Shown in pieces: positions 1 to 6,248 of a DNA stretch of 10,073 bases. The position numbers were made by a program, and so were the translations under genes. Numbering within the stretch: the first letter of the stretch is position 1; every line of letters begins with the position of its first letter. This DNA is from Nonomuraea sp. (GTDB lineage Bacteria; Actinomycetota; Actinomycetes; Streptosporangiales; Streptosporangiaceae). Where the stretch lies: assembly GCA_013362835.1 (NCBI GenBank), contig JABFVJ010000328.1, forward strand, positions 1-10,073, written 5' to 3'. The notes below the pieces were generated by a model, which was not told the origin of the DNA, did no database searches, and saw only the letters and a program-made list of their open reading frames with translations.

Positions 1-67
1 CGGACGCGGGCACCGCCACCGAGACGGTGACGAGCGCGGCGAGCAGGCGGTTCCTGAACGAGGCCAT
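1..67 (-). CDS. N-terminus of a secreted protein (partial, runs off the left edge)
   Basis: Only the first 22 codons lie in the window, reading leftwards from an ATG at 67-65. The peptide begins MASFRNRLLAALV and continues with hydrophobic and small residues (VTVSVAVPAS). This is a typical Sec signal peptide: basic n-region with two Arg, hydrophobic core, small-residue exit. A good Shine-Dalgarno, GGAAGGA on the minus strand (82-76), lies 8 bases before the ATG and supports this start. The mature protein is outside the window, so its function cannot be named. It is divergent from the alpha/beta hydrolase gene, with about 150 bp between the two starts. The signal-peptide reading is from the sequence; that the reading frame continues beyond the edge is inferred. 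Confidence 0.6.
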   Translation of the reverse strand, partial: MASFRNRLLAALVTVSVAVPAS

Positions 68-75
68 GGGGACGG

Positions 76-82
76 TCCTTCC
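76..82 (-). promoter_or_regulatory. Ribosome binding site of the left-edge secreted protein
   Basis: GGAAGGA on the minus strand, 8 bases upstream of the ATG at 67. It decides the start of the partial secreted-protein gene. The remainder of the divergent gap, about 83-166, shows no convincing promoter or repeat to me. Confidence 0.5.
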
Positions 83-167
83 GACGCGGGGATGGCACCG
101 AAGGTAGGGATCGCCTCTCGTAACCGGCTTCCCGCTGGAGGGTGCGCTCTCGGCGTAGCTCGGAGGT

Positions 168-196
168 ATGACATTCGCCCTTAGCGGTGCTAAATT
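168..196 (+). promoter_or_regulatory. Promoter of the alpha/beta hydrolase gene
   Basis: A -35 box ATGACA (168-173, five of six matches to TTGACA) and a -10 box TAAATT (191-196, four of six to TATAAT) are separated by exactly 17 bp. Transcription would start near 203, giving an approximately 16-base leader that consists mostly of the AAGGAGG ribosome site. The ATG at 168 is therefore better read as part of the -35 box than as a start codon. Two palindromes overlap this promoter. Seen in sequence; activity is inferred. Confidence 0.5.
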
Positions 197-209
197 AGCG
201 GCGCTAAGG
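179..209 (+). promoter_or_regulatory. Double palindromic operator over the hydrolase promoter
   Basis: Two 13-bp palindromes of form TTAGC-N3-GCTAA lie at 181-193 and 195-207, start to start 14 bp apart. Together they form a near-perfect 31-bp dyad centred on 194, with outer arms CCTTAGCG and CGCTAAGG. The pair brackets the -10 box and the predicted transcription start and runs into the ribosome site. A protein bound here would block initiation. Size and symmetry suit a dimeric TetR-, MarR- or PadR-type repressor, but no such gene is in the window. Confidence 0.6.
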
Positions 210-218
210 AGGCGCGTC

Positions 219-1028
219 ATGCTCACGGTGACATCCGCGGACGGGACCGGCGTCCAGGTGATCGACGAAGGGCGAGGGCCGGTCGTCCTCGTCCTGCACG
301 CGGGGCTCGACGACGGCACCCAGTGGGGGCGGGTCGCGCGGCTGCTGGCGGCCCGCTACCGGGTCGTCCGCGTCCACCGCCGCCAATACCGGCTGGACCT
401 CGCCCCGCCCGCCACCATGGCCGAGGAGGCGGCGGACGTCGCGGCGGTCGCGGCGGCGCTCGGCGAGCCGGTGCTGCTCGTCGGCCACTCCTCCGGCGGC
501 GTGGCCGCGCTGGAGTCGCTGCTCGCCGCGCCGGAAGCCATCGCGGGCGCGGTCCTGTACGAGCCGCCCGTCCCGCTCGGCCCCTCGCTCGGCGGCGAGG
601 CGAGCCTCAGGGCCAGGGCCGCCGTGACCGCGGGCCGCCCCGGCAGGGCGATGCGCATCTTCCTCAGAGACGTCGTGCGCCTGCCCCCGTTCGCCGCCTG
701 GCTCGCCGGGGCGGCGGTGGCCTGCCACCCCCGGAGCCGGAGGCTCGTGCCGCGCCAGATCGACGATCTCCAGGCGATCGACGCCCTGGGGGACCGCCTG
801 GAGGCGTACGCGGCCATCCGCGCGCCGGTGGTGCTGCTCGGCGGCGAGACCAGCCCCGCGCATCTCGGCGCCCGCCTCGACGCCCTGCAGCGCGCGATCC
901 CCGGCGCGGAACGCGTCACGCTGCGCGGGGAAGGCCACGGCGCCCACCTGAGAGCGCCGGAGGCCGTGGCCCGCGTGATCGAGGCGCACGCACGCGCCGT
1001 CCTCGGCGGGAACGGGGAGGTACGCTGA
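219..1028 (+). CDS. Alpha/beta-fold hydrolase
   Basis: A 269-residue cytoplasmic alpha/beta hydrolase of unknown substrate, probably an esterase- or lactonase-like enzyme. The core fold is clear: a strand ending in VVLVLHAG (22-29) supplies the oxyanion region, the nucleophile elbow GHSSGG (89-94) places Ser91, and a late GEGHGAHLRAPE segment supplies His240. The acid is less certain; Glu210 in the LLGGETSP segment is a candidate. Residues 115-190 form a helical cap. The ATG at 219 is preferred because AAGGAGG (206-212) lies 6 bases upstream; the in-frame ATG at 168 falls inside the -35 box and would translate the operator. Its own promoter and double operator suggest induction by a small molecule. 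A membrane-protein gene follows 4 bases after the stop. The family call is firm; the reaction is unknown. Confidence 0.85.
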   Translation: MLTVTSADGTGVQVIDEGRGPVVLVLHAGLDDGTQWGRVARLLAARYRVVRVHRRQYRLDLAPPATMAEEAADVAAVAAALGEPVLLVGHSSGGVAALESLLAAPEAIAGAVLYEPPVPLGPSLGGEASLRARAAVTAGRPGRAMRIFLRDVVRLPPFAAWLAGAAVACHPRSRRLVPRQIDDLQAIDALGDRLEAYAAIRAPVVLLGGETSPAHLGARLDALQRAIPGAERVTLRGEGHGAHLRAPEAVARVIEAHARAVLGGNGEVR

Positions 1029-1032
1029 TCGT

Positions 1033-1626
1033 GTGATCACGCCGCTGAGTGTCGGTGCGGGCACCGGCCAGAAGGTCTTCACCGTTCTGTTCGCCCTGCT
1101 CCTGGCCGCGGTCCTGGGCGGTGTCGTCACCGTCGCGGGCGTGGTCCTGGGGCTGTTCGACACGGTCGTCATGAGCGCCGGCGACCCCGCCGACCCCTTC
1201 CCTGACGACCCGGCCGCGCCCCCGCTGCTGATCGGCGGCTTCGTCCTGGTGGCCGTGCTCGGCATCGTGGTGCTCTTCGCCGTCATGGTCCTGTCCGTCT
1301 TCCGGCACTCCGCCTCGCTCGACGGCGGCACGCTCCGGGTGCGCGGGGCGTTCCGTACCCGGCGGGCGGACCTGACGCGGGCCAGGACCTGGATCGACAG
1401 CGCCCCCGCGCCGGGCGGCGACGAGCCGGTGTCGTCGCGGCGGCGGGTCCCGCTGCTGGTCGCGCAGGAGGAGGGCGGGCCACGGGTGCGGGTGAAGCTG
1501 CACGACGCGCGCGGCTCGCTGCTGCCCCCGCACGAGCTGACCGCCCTCGCCGACGCCATCGGCACCGGCAAGACCGCCGACTTCCTCCGCCGCCTCGCCG
1601 ACGACCCGGCGGCCCGCCTGCTGTAA
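1033..1626 (+). CDS. Two-helix membrane protein of unknown function
   Basis: A 197-residue protein starting at GTG (1033), just after the hydrolase stop at 1026-1028; GGGGAGG at 1014-1020 is the likely ribosome site, about 12 bases away, slightly long. Residues 15-42 and 64-90 are strongly hydrophobic helices joined by a Pro/Asp-rich loop, DPADPFPDDPAAPP. The C-terminal half (about 96-195) is soluble, with a strand-like stretch SLDGGTLRVRGAFRTRRADL that resembles bacterial PH-like domains seen in small actinobacterial membrane proteins, and ends with a helix rich in LADAI. I do not recognise a named family. It is probably co-transcribed with the hydrolase. Convergent with the LacI-type gene, which ends 62 bp away. 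That it is a membrane protein is well supported; its function is not known. Confidence 0.75.
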   Translation: MITPLSVGAGTGQKVFTVLFALLLAAVLGGVVTVAGVVLGLFDTVVMSAGDPADPFPDDPAAPPLLIGGFVLVAVLGIVVLFAVMVLSVFRHSASLDGGTLRVRGAFRTRRADLTRARTWIDSAPAPGGDEPVSSRRRVPLLVAQEEGGPRVRVKLHDARGSLLPPHELTALADAIGTGKTADFLRRLADDPAARLL

Positions 1627-1650
1627 GGGGCGGCGGCGTCGGCGGCGGAT

Positions 1651-1699
1651 GTGAGCGGCGGGTGTCAGCGGCAGGGTCAGCGGCAGGGTCAGCGGCGGG
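1651..1699. repeat. 12-bp tandem repeat at the 3' end of the LacI-type gene
   Basis: Copies of GTCAGCGGCAGG occur at 1664-1675 and 1676-1687 (identical), with GTCAGCGGCGGG at 1688-1699. A degenerate copy, GTGAGCGGCGGG, lies at 1651-1662, one base out of register. On the minus strand each unit carries a TGA in the same frame as the repressor gene, so three in-frame stops occur at 12-bp intervals. The array fills the gap between two convergent genes. Confidence 0.8.
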
Positions 1700-1714
1700 G
1701 GCCGCAGCTGCCGC
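1680..1714. terminator. Possible weak bidirectional terminator between convergent genes
   Basis: GCGGCAG (1680-1686) can pair with CTGCCGC (1708-1714) across a 21-base loop at the convergent ends of the membrane-protein and LacI-type genes. There is no U-run, and the right arm is inside the repressor coding region. It is the only hairpin I see that could separate the two transcription units. Confidence 0.2.
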
Positions 1715-2786
1715 GGATGATCAGCTCCGTGGGCAGCACCACGCTGCGCGCCCGTCTCGTGCCCTCGCGCAGCACCAGCTCGCAGGCCCGGTAGCCCATG
1801 TCGCGCCCCGGCTGGGCGATCACGGTCAGCGGCGGGGCGCACAGCTCGGCCCACGGCACGTCGTCGTACATCACCAGGGACACGTCACGCGGCACCCGCA
1901 GGTCCAGCTCCCTGGCCGCCAGCACGGCCGCCTCGCCGAGGACGTTGCCGCCCGCGACGACGGCCGACAGGTCGGGACGGCTCTGGAACAGGCCGGAGGC
2001 GGCGGCGTAGGCCGAGTCGCGGCTCCCGGTGCCGAACACGACCAGTTCCTCGTCCACGGGCGATCCCACGGCCTCGCGGAAGGCGTCGGCGCGCCGGTCG
2101 TGCCCGGGGCCGCCGAGGAAGGCGATGCGCCGGTGGCCGAGGCCCCTCAGGTAGCGCACGGCCGTACGGATGCCGGCGCGGTCGTCGGCGAGGACGGCCG
2201 GCACGTCGGGCAGCCGCGACGGGGCGGGCTCCGGGGTGGAGGGGCGCGTACGGGAGGAGAGGCCGTCGAGGAGCATGAGATCGTCGAGGGCGCTCCCGGC
2301 CGGGTCCTCGTCGCGCTCCTCCTCGCGGGCGGCCTCAGGGGGCAGGCGGTCGGCGAAGACCACCGTCATGCCCGTCCTGATCACCGGGGCCCAGGTCTCC
2401 GCGTCGCCCGACGGGACGGCGATGACCCGGTCGACGCTCTGTTCGAGGAGCATGCCGATCAGCTCGGCCTCCTGCTCGGGGTCGCCGCCCGTGGAGCCGA
2501 GCACGACCGGCTCGCCCGAGGACCGGGCGCAGGCGAGCACGCCCTCGGAGAGCTGGCCGTAGAAGGTGTCGGTGAGGTCGGGCACCAGCAGGCCGAGGCC
2601 GCCGGTGCGGCGCTGGCGCAGGTTGCGGCCGAGCGCGCTCGGCCGGTAGTCGAGCTGGGCGGCCACGGCCAGCACGCGCTCCCGGGTGCTCGCGCTGGCC
2701 GAGCCGCCCGACAACACCCTGGACACCGTGGCGACGCCCACGCCCGCCGCCTCGGCCACATCCTTGATGGTCGCCCGCTTCTCCAT
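1689..2786 (-). CDS. LacI-family transcriptional regulator, probable sugar-responsive repressor
   Basis: A 365-residue LacI/GalR-type repressor. Residues 6-30 (ATIKDVAEAAGVGVATVSRVLSG across 5-27) are the hallmark N-terminal helix-turn-helix; the hinge helix YRPSALGRNLRQRRTG follows at 47-62, then a periplasmic-binding-protein-like effector domain (about 63-365) containing VPDLTDTFYGQL, HRRIAFLGGP and VSLVMYDDVPWAE. Such proteins bind palindromes with a central CG and release on sugar binding. Residues about 151-194, rich in Glu, Asp, Ser and Pro, look like an insertion of some 35 residues, making it longer than the usual 330-340. The start is ATG at 2786; no clear Shine-Dalgarno precedes it, and the probable operator covers the codon, suggesting autoregulation. 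Divergent from the sugar-ABC ATPase gene, its likely co-target. The family is certain; the effector is unknown. Confidence 0.93.
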   Translation of the reverse strand: MEKRATIKDVAEAAGVGVATVSRVLSGGSASASTRERVLAVAAQLDYRPSALGRNLRQRRTGGLGLLVPDLTDTFYGQLSEGVLACARSSGEPVVLGSTGGDPEQEAELIGMLLEQSVDRVIAVPSGDAETWAPVIRTGMTVVFADRLPPEAAREEERDEDPAGSALDDLMLLDGLSSRTRPSTPEPAPSRLPDVPAVLADDRAGIRTAVRYLRGLGHRRIAFLGGPGHDRRADAFREAVGSPVDEELVVFGTGSRDSAYAAASGLFQSRPDLSAVVAGGNVLGEAAVLAARELDLRVPRDVSLVMYDDVPWAELCAPPLTVIAQPGRDMGYRACELVLREGTRRARSVVLPTELIIRGSCGPRR

Positions 2787-2800
2787 GGAAACGATTCCAT
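2785..2800. promoter_or_regulatory. LacI-type operator covering the repressor's start codon
   Basis: ATGGAAACGATTCCAT is a 16-bp palindrome with seven of eight base pairs symmetric and a central CG, the classic LacI/GalR operator pattern. Its left end contains the repressor's own ATG (2786-2784 on the minus strand). A candidate minus-strand -10, CATGAT (2804-2799), overlaps its right end, giving a near-leaderless message. Autorepression is inferred from position and symmetry. Confidence 0.65.
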
Positions 2801-2822
2801 CATGGATTCCGTTTCACTGGAA

Positions 2823-2857
2823 GGCACCGCGCCTACATGGGCTGGTCACGCGGTGCC
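2823..2857. repeat. Long inverted repeat in the LacI-ATPase divergent region
   Basis: GGCACCGCG (2823-2831) and CGCGGTGCC (2849-2857) are perfect 9-bp complementary arms separated by 17 bp. The symmetry continues into AAGG and CCTT if two C residues bulge. It lies between the two divergent promoters, directly before the -35 box of the ATPase promoter. It could be an operator or a hairpin in the repressor leader RNA; I cannot tell which. Confidence 0.5.
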
Positions 2858-2859
2858 CC

Positions 2860-2888
2860 TTGACACGGATGTCCGTTTCGGGTGAGAT
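2860..2888 (+). promoter_or_regulatory. Promoter of the sugar-ABC ATPase gene
   Basis: A perfect -35 box TTGACA (2860-2865) is followed, after 17 bp, by a weak -10 TGAGAT (2883-2888). The spacer contains a dyad, ACGGA-TG-TCCGT (2865-2876), which extends imperfectly to 2862-2879. Predicted transcription start is about 2895, leaving a leader of roughly 65 bases. The -35 is strong evidence; the -10 is poor, so activation or an alternative -10 is possible. Confidence 0.5.
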
Positions 2889-2906
2889 ACGTGAAAACGT
2901 ATCCAC
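2886..2906. promoter_or_regulatory. Operator-like dyad at the ATPase transcription start
   Basis: GATACGT and ACGTATC form perfect 7-bp arms around GAAA (2886-2903). An overlapping, less perfect palindrome, GTGAAAACGTATCCAC (2891-2906), centres on ACGT, closer to the LacI-type central-CG pattern. It covers the -10 and start site of the ATPase promoter, so a protein bound here should repress. The divergent LacI-type regulator is the obvious candidate. Confidence 0.5.
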
Positions 2907-2959
2907 GGGAACTGAGAACCAACATCCGGGCCGATCGCCCTGGAGCGCGAAGGAATGTC

Positions 2960-4171
<1,212 letters not shown>

Positions 4172-4191
4172 TCACCGGCTCTTCCGGTTCC

Positions 4192-4214
4192 CGGCCGTGA
4201 GTTCCTCACGGCCG
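4192..4214. terminator. Strong hairpin after the ATPase gene
   Basis: CGGCCGTGAG (4192-4201) and CTCACGGCCG (4205-4214) form a perfect 10-bp stem with a 3-base loop, 20 bases after the ATPase stop codon. There is no U-tract, as is common for actinobacterial terminators. It sits between convergent genes and could stop transcription from either side. Confidence 0.6.
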
Positions 4215-4218
4215 TCCC

Positions 4219-4255
4219 GGGCCCCCACCGCGACCCCCTCCCGCGGCGGGGGCCC
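4219..4255. terminator. Second hairpin between the convergent ATPase and SDR genes
   Basis: GGGCCCCC (4219-4226) pairs with GGGGGCCC (4248-4255). Inside, CCGCG (4228-4232) pairs with CGCGG (4242-4246) after a single mismatch, around a 9-base loop. It ends about 20 bases from the SDR stop codon and probably terminates that minus-strand transcript. With the neighbouring hairpin it makes a two-stem terminator region. Confidence 0.5.
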
Positions 4256-4275
4256 ACCCGCATGTCGGGACGCCC

Positions 4276-5025
4276 TCAGCGGCCGATCCTGGCCGAGATG
4301 CGCCCCGCCAGGTTGCGCGGCACGAACTTGCCGAGCGCCACGATGGCCTTGTAGCGCACGTCGGGCACCGAGACCCGCTTGCCGAGCGCGAGGTCGCGCA
4401 TCGCGTCCCTGACCACGTCGTCGGCCTTCAGCCACAGGAACCCGGGGATGCCCGAGGTGTCCATGGAGGCCCGCTGGTGGAACTCGGTGCGGACGAACCC
4501 GGGGCACAGGGCCATGACCTTGATCCGCGGGTCGCGCACCTCGTTGGCGGCCGACTCGCTGAAGTTGACCACCCACGCCTTCGACGCGCTGTAGGTGCCG
4601 CGCGTGAAGAACGCCGCGACGGACGCCACATTGATCACCCCGCCCCTCTCGCGCTCCAGCATCGCCGGCAGGGCGGCCAGCGTGAGCCGCAGCACGGCCT
4701 CGCAGTGCACCTTGAGCATGCGCACCTCGTCCTCGACCGGCACGTCGAGGAAGCGGCCGGGGTGGCCGAAGCCGGCGTTGTTGACCAGCAGGTCGACGCC
4801 GTCGCGCAGGCGGGACTCGACCTTGGCCAGGCCCTTCTCCGTGGCCAGGTCGGCGGGCAGCACCTCGACGGTCACGCCGTACCTGAGCTTGAGCTGGTCG
4901 GCGGTCTGGGCGAGCCGGTGCTCGTCGCGCGCCACCAGGACGAGGGAGAAGGCGTCGGCGGCCAGGCGCCGGGCGAAGGCGGCGCCGAGGCCGGCGGTGG
5001 CGCCCGTGATCAATGCGGTTGGCAT
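4276..5025 (-). CDS. Short-chain dehydrogenase/reductase (SDR family)
   Basis: A 249-residue classical SDR, a cytoplasmic NAD(P)-dependent oxidoreductase with a Rossmann fold. Motifs in order: nucleotide-binding TGATAGLG (8-15 region), ARDEHRL (Arg33 hints at NADPH preference), ADL (58-60), NNAG (82-85), catalytic Ser135 in INVASVAAF, and YSASK giving Tyr145 and Lys149. CPGFVRTEFH (174-183) is the usual PG motif after strand 6. The position normally held by the tetrad Asn (in a VN pair after helix 4) reads VHCEA, so His107 appears to replace it. The ATG at 5025 has AAGG 7 bases upstream on the minus strand. The C-terminus is basic. It is divergent from the PQQ-type dehydrogenase, with only 44 bp between the starts, so promoters must overlap. 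The substrate cannot be deduced. Confidence 0.9.
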   Translation of the reverse strand: MPTALITGATAGLGAAFARRLAADAFSLVLVARDEHRLAQTADQLKLRYGVTVEVLPADLATEKGLAKVESRLRDGVDLLVNNAGFGHPGRFLDVPVEDEVRMLKVHCEAVLRLTLAALPAMLERERGGVINVASVAAFFTRGTYSASKAWVVNFSESAANEVRDPRIKVMALCPGFVRTEFHQRASMDTSGIPGFLWLKADDVVRDAMRDLALGKRVSVPDVRYKAIVALGKFVPRNLAGRISARIGR

Positions 5026-5034
5026 GCCTGAACC

Positions 5035-5070
5035 TTAACGTTCTTGCTCCGGCGTGCCAGTATGGACGCG
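5035..5070 (+). promoter_or_regulatory. Probable leaderless promoter of the sugar-dehydrogenase lipoprotein gene
   Basis: TTAACG (5035-5040, four of six to TTGACA) and CAGTAT (5058-5063, with the key A at -11 and T at -7) are separated by 17 bp. This places the transcription start at about 5070, the G of the GTG start codon itself. No Shine-Dalgarno precedes that GTG. Leaderless messages are common in actinobacteria. Confidence 0.4.
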
Positions 5071-6248
5071 TGCGCCCCCTCGCGGCCGTGCTCCTCCTGG
5101 CCCTCACCGCCTGCTCGGCCGCCCCGCCCTCACCCGGCCCTGCGACGCCCGTGACCTCGGCCCCCGAGGCGAGCCCGAGCGCCGCAGGCAAGAGCCCGAG
5201 TGCCGCCGACAAGAGCCAGGCCGCCGCGCGGGAGACGCCCGCGAGCGGGAAGGTGAGCTTCCGCGAGATCGGCAGGTTCGACCGGCCGGTGGCGTTCGCC
5301 GTGCGCAAGGGCGACGACCGGCTCTACGTCGCCGAGCAGGGCGGCAGGCTGCGCACCGCCGACGGCGACGTCGTCGTCGACCTGACCCAGGACGTGAGCG
5401 GCGGCAACGAGCAGGGCCTGCTCGGCGTGGCCTTCCACCCCTCGGGCCGCTGGCTCTACCTCGACTGGACCGACACCGGCGGCACCACCCACGTCACCGA
5501 ATGGGCCTTCGACGGGAAACGCGCGACCGGCAGGCGCGACGTGCTCACCCAGGAGCAGCCCTACGCCAACCACAACGGCGGCCAGCTCGCCTTCGGCCCC
5601 GACGGCCACCTCTACGTCGGCCTCGGCGACGGCGGCAGCGCGGGCGACCCGCAGGGCAACGGCCAGAACCTCGGCACGCTGCTCGGCAAGATCCTGCGGA
5701 TCGACCCGCGCGGGAAGCCGTACAAGATCCCCAAGGACAACCCGTTCGCCGGGAAGCGCGGCGCGCGTGCCGAGATCTGGGCCTACGGCCTGCGCAACCC
5801 CTGGCGGTTCGGCTTCGACCGGGGCACCGGCGACCTGTGGATCGGCGACGTCGGGCAGGACGACCGGGAGGAGGTCGACCACCAGCCCGCGAGCTCGAAG
5901 GGCGGCCAGAACTACGGCTGGAACCTGCGCGAGGGCGACCGCCCCTTCCGCGACGGCAAGGGCCGCGAGCTGACCGACCCGGTGATCACCTACCCGCTGC
6001 GCAAGGACGGCAACTGCTCGGTCATCGCCGGCTACGTCTACCGCGGCGCCGAGCTCCCCTGGCTGAAGGGCAGCTTCCTGTACGGCGACTTCTGCGCCGG
6101 CTGGGTCAGAGCGGCCCCCGCGGGCGACCCGGGCAAGGCCGTCGAGGTCGGCACGGTCGAGCAGCTGTCGTCGTTCGGCGAGGGCCTCGACGGCGAGCTG
6201 TACGCGCTCAGCCTGCGGGGTCCGCTCTACCGGATCGAGCCTGCCTGA
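5070..6248 (+). CDS. PQQ-dependent sugar dehydrogenase lipoprotein (glucose/sorbosone dehydrogenase family)
   Basis: A 392-residue exported lipoprotein of the soluble aldose/glucose-sorbosone dehydrogenase beta-propeller family, expected to oxidise sugars outside the membrane with PQQ, though binding is not shown. From GTG 5070 the signal peptide MRPLAAVLLLALTAC ends in a lipobox (LTAC, Cys15). A Ser/Pro/Ala/Lys linker (16-60) includes a 21-bp duplication giving SPSAAGK and SPSAADK (5172-5213). The propeller follows: NEQGLLGVAFHP, ANHNGGQLAFGPDG (catalytic-type His168), YVGLGDGG, LGKILRIDP, GLRNPWRFGFD, GDVGQ, NYGWN and VIAGYVYRG. Cys316 and Cys342 could form a disulfide. Upstream in-frame starts from 5013 are rejected because they add residues before the signal peptide and overlap the SDR gene. 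Its 3' end overlaps the convergent CMD-fold gene by 41 bp. Confidence 0.92.
   Translation: MRPLAAVLLLALTACSAAPPSPGPATPVTSAPEASPSAAGKSPSAADKSQAAARETPASGKVSFREIGRFDRPVAFAVRKGDDRLYVAEQGGRLRTADGDVVVDLTQDVSGGNEQGLLGVAFHPSGRWLYLDWTDTGGTTHVTEWAFDGKRATGRRDVLTQEQPYANHNGGQLAFGPDGHLYVGLGDGGSAGDPQGNGQNLGTLLGKILRIDPRGKPYKIPKDNPFAGKRGARAEIWAYGLRNPWRFGFDRGTGDLWIGDVGQDDREEVDHQPASSKGGQNYGWNLREGDRPFRDGKGRELTDPVITYPLRKDGNCSVIAGYVYRGAELPWLKGSFLYGDFCAGWVRAAPAGDPGKAVEVGTVEQLSSFGEGLDGELYALSLRGPLYRIEPA
5172..5213 (+). repeat. 21-bp tandem duplication in the lipoprotein linker
   Basis: Two adjacent 21-bp units (5172-5192 and 5193-5213) agree at 18 of 21 positions and encode SPSAAGK and SPSAADK. They lie in the flexible linker between the lipidated Cys and the propeller. 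Replication slippage in a low-complexity linker is the simple explanation. Confidence 0.7.

Noticed and set aside
168..218. Upstream ATG at 168 as the start of the hydrolase
   Set aside because: Its GGAGG is only one base away from the codon, the added residues translate the promoter and operators, and the ATG at 219 has an ideal AAGGAGG.
1651..1699. The short tandem repeats as a CRISPR array
   Set aside because: Units are 12 bp, directly adjacent, without spacers or cas genes.
2882..2959. In-frame GTG at 2882 as the start of the sugar-ABC ATPase
   Set aside because: It lies inside the predicted promoter; family members start at the MASIVLTNV equivalent, which has GAAGGA at the right distance.
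5013..5069. In-frame upstream start of the sugar dehydrogenase
   Set aside because: It would place 19 extra residues with two Cys ahead of a clean lipoprotein signal peptide and overlap the divergent SDR gene.
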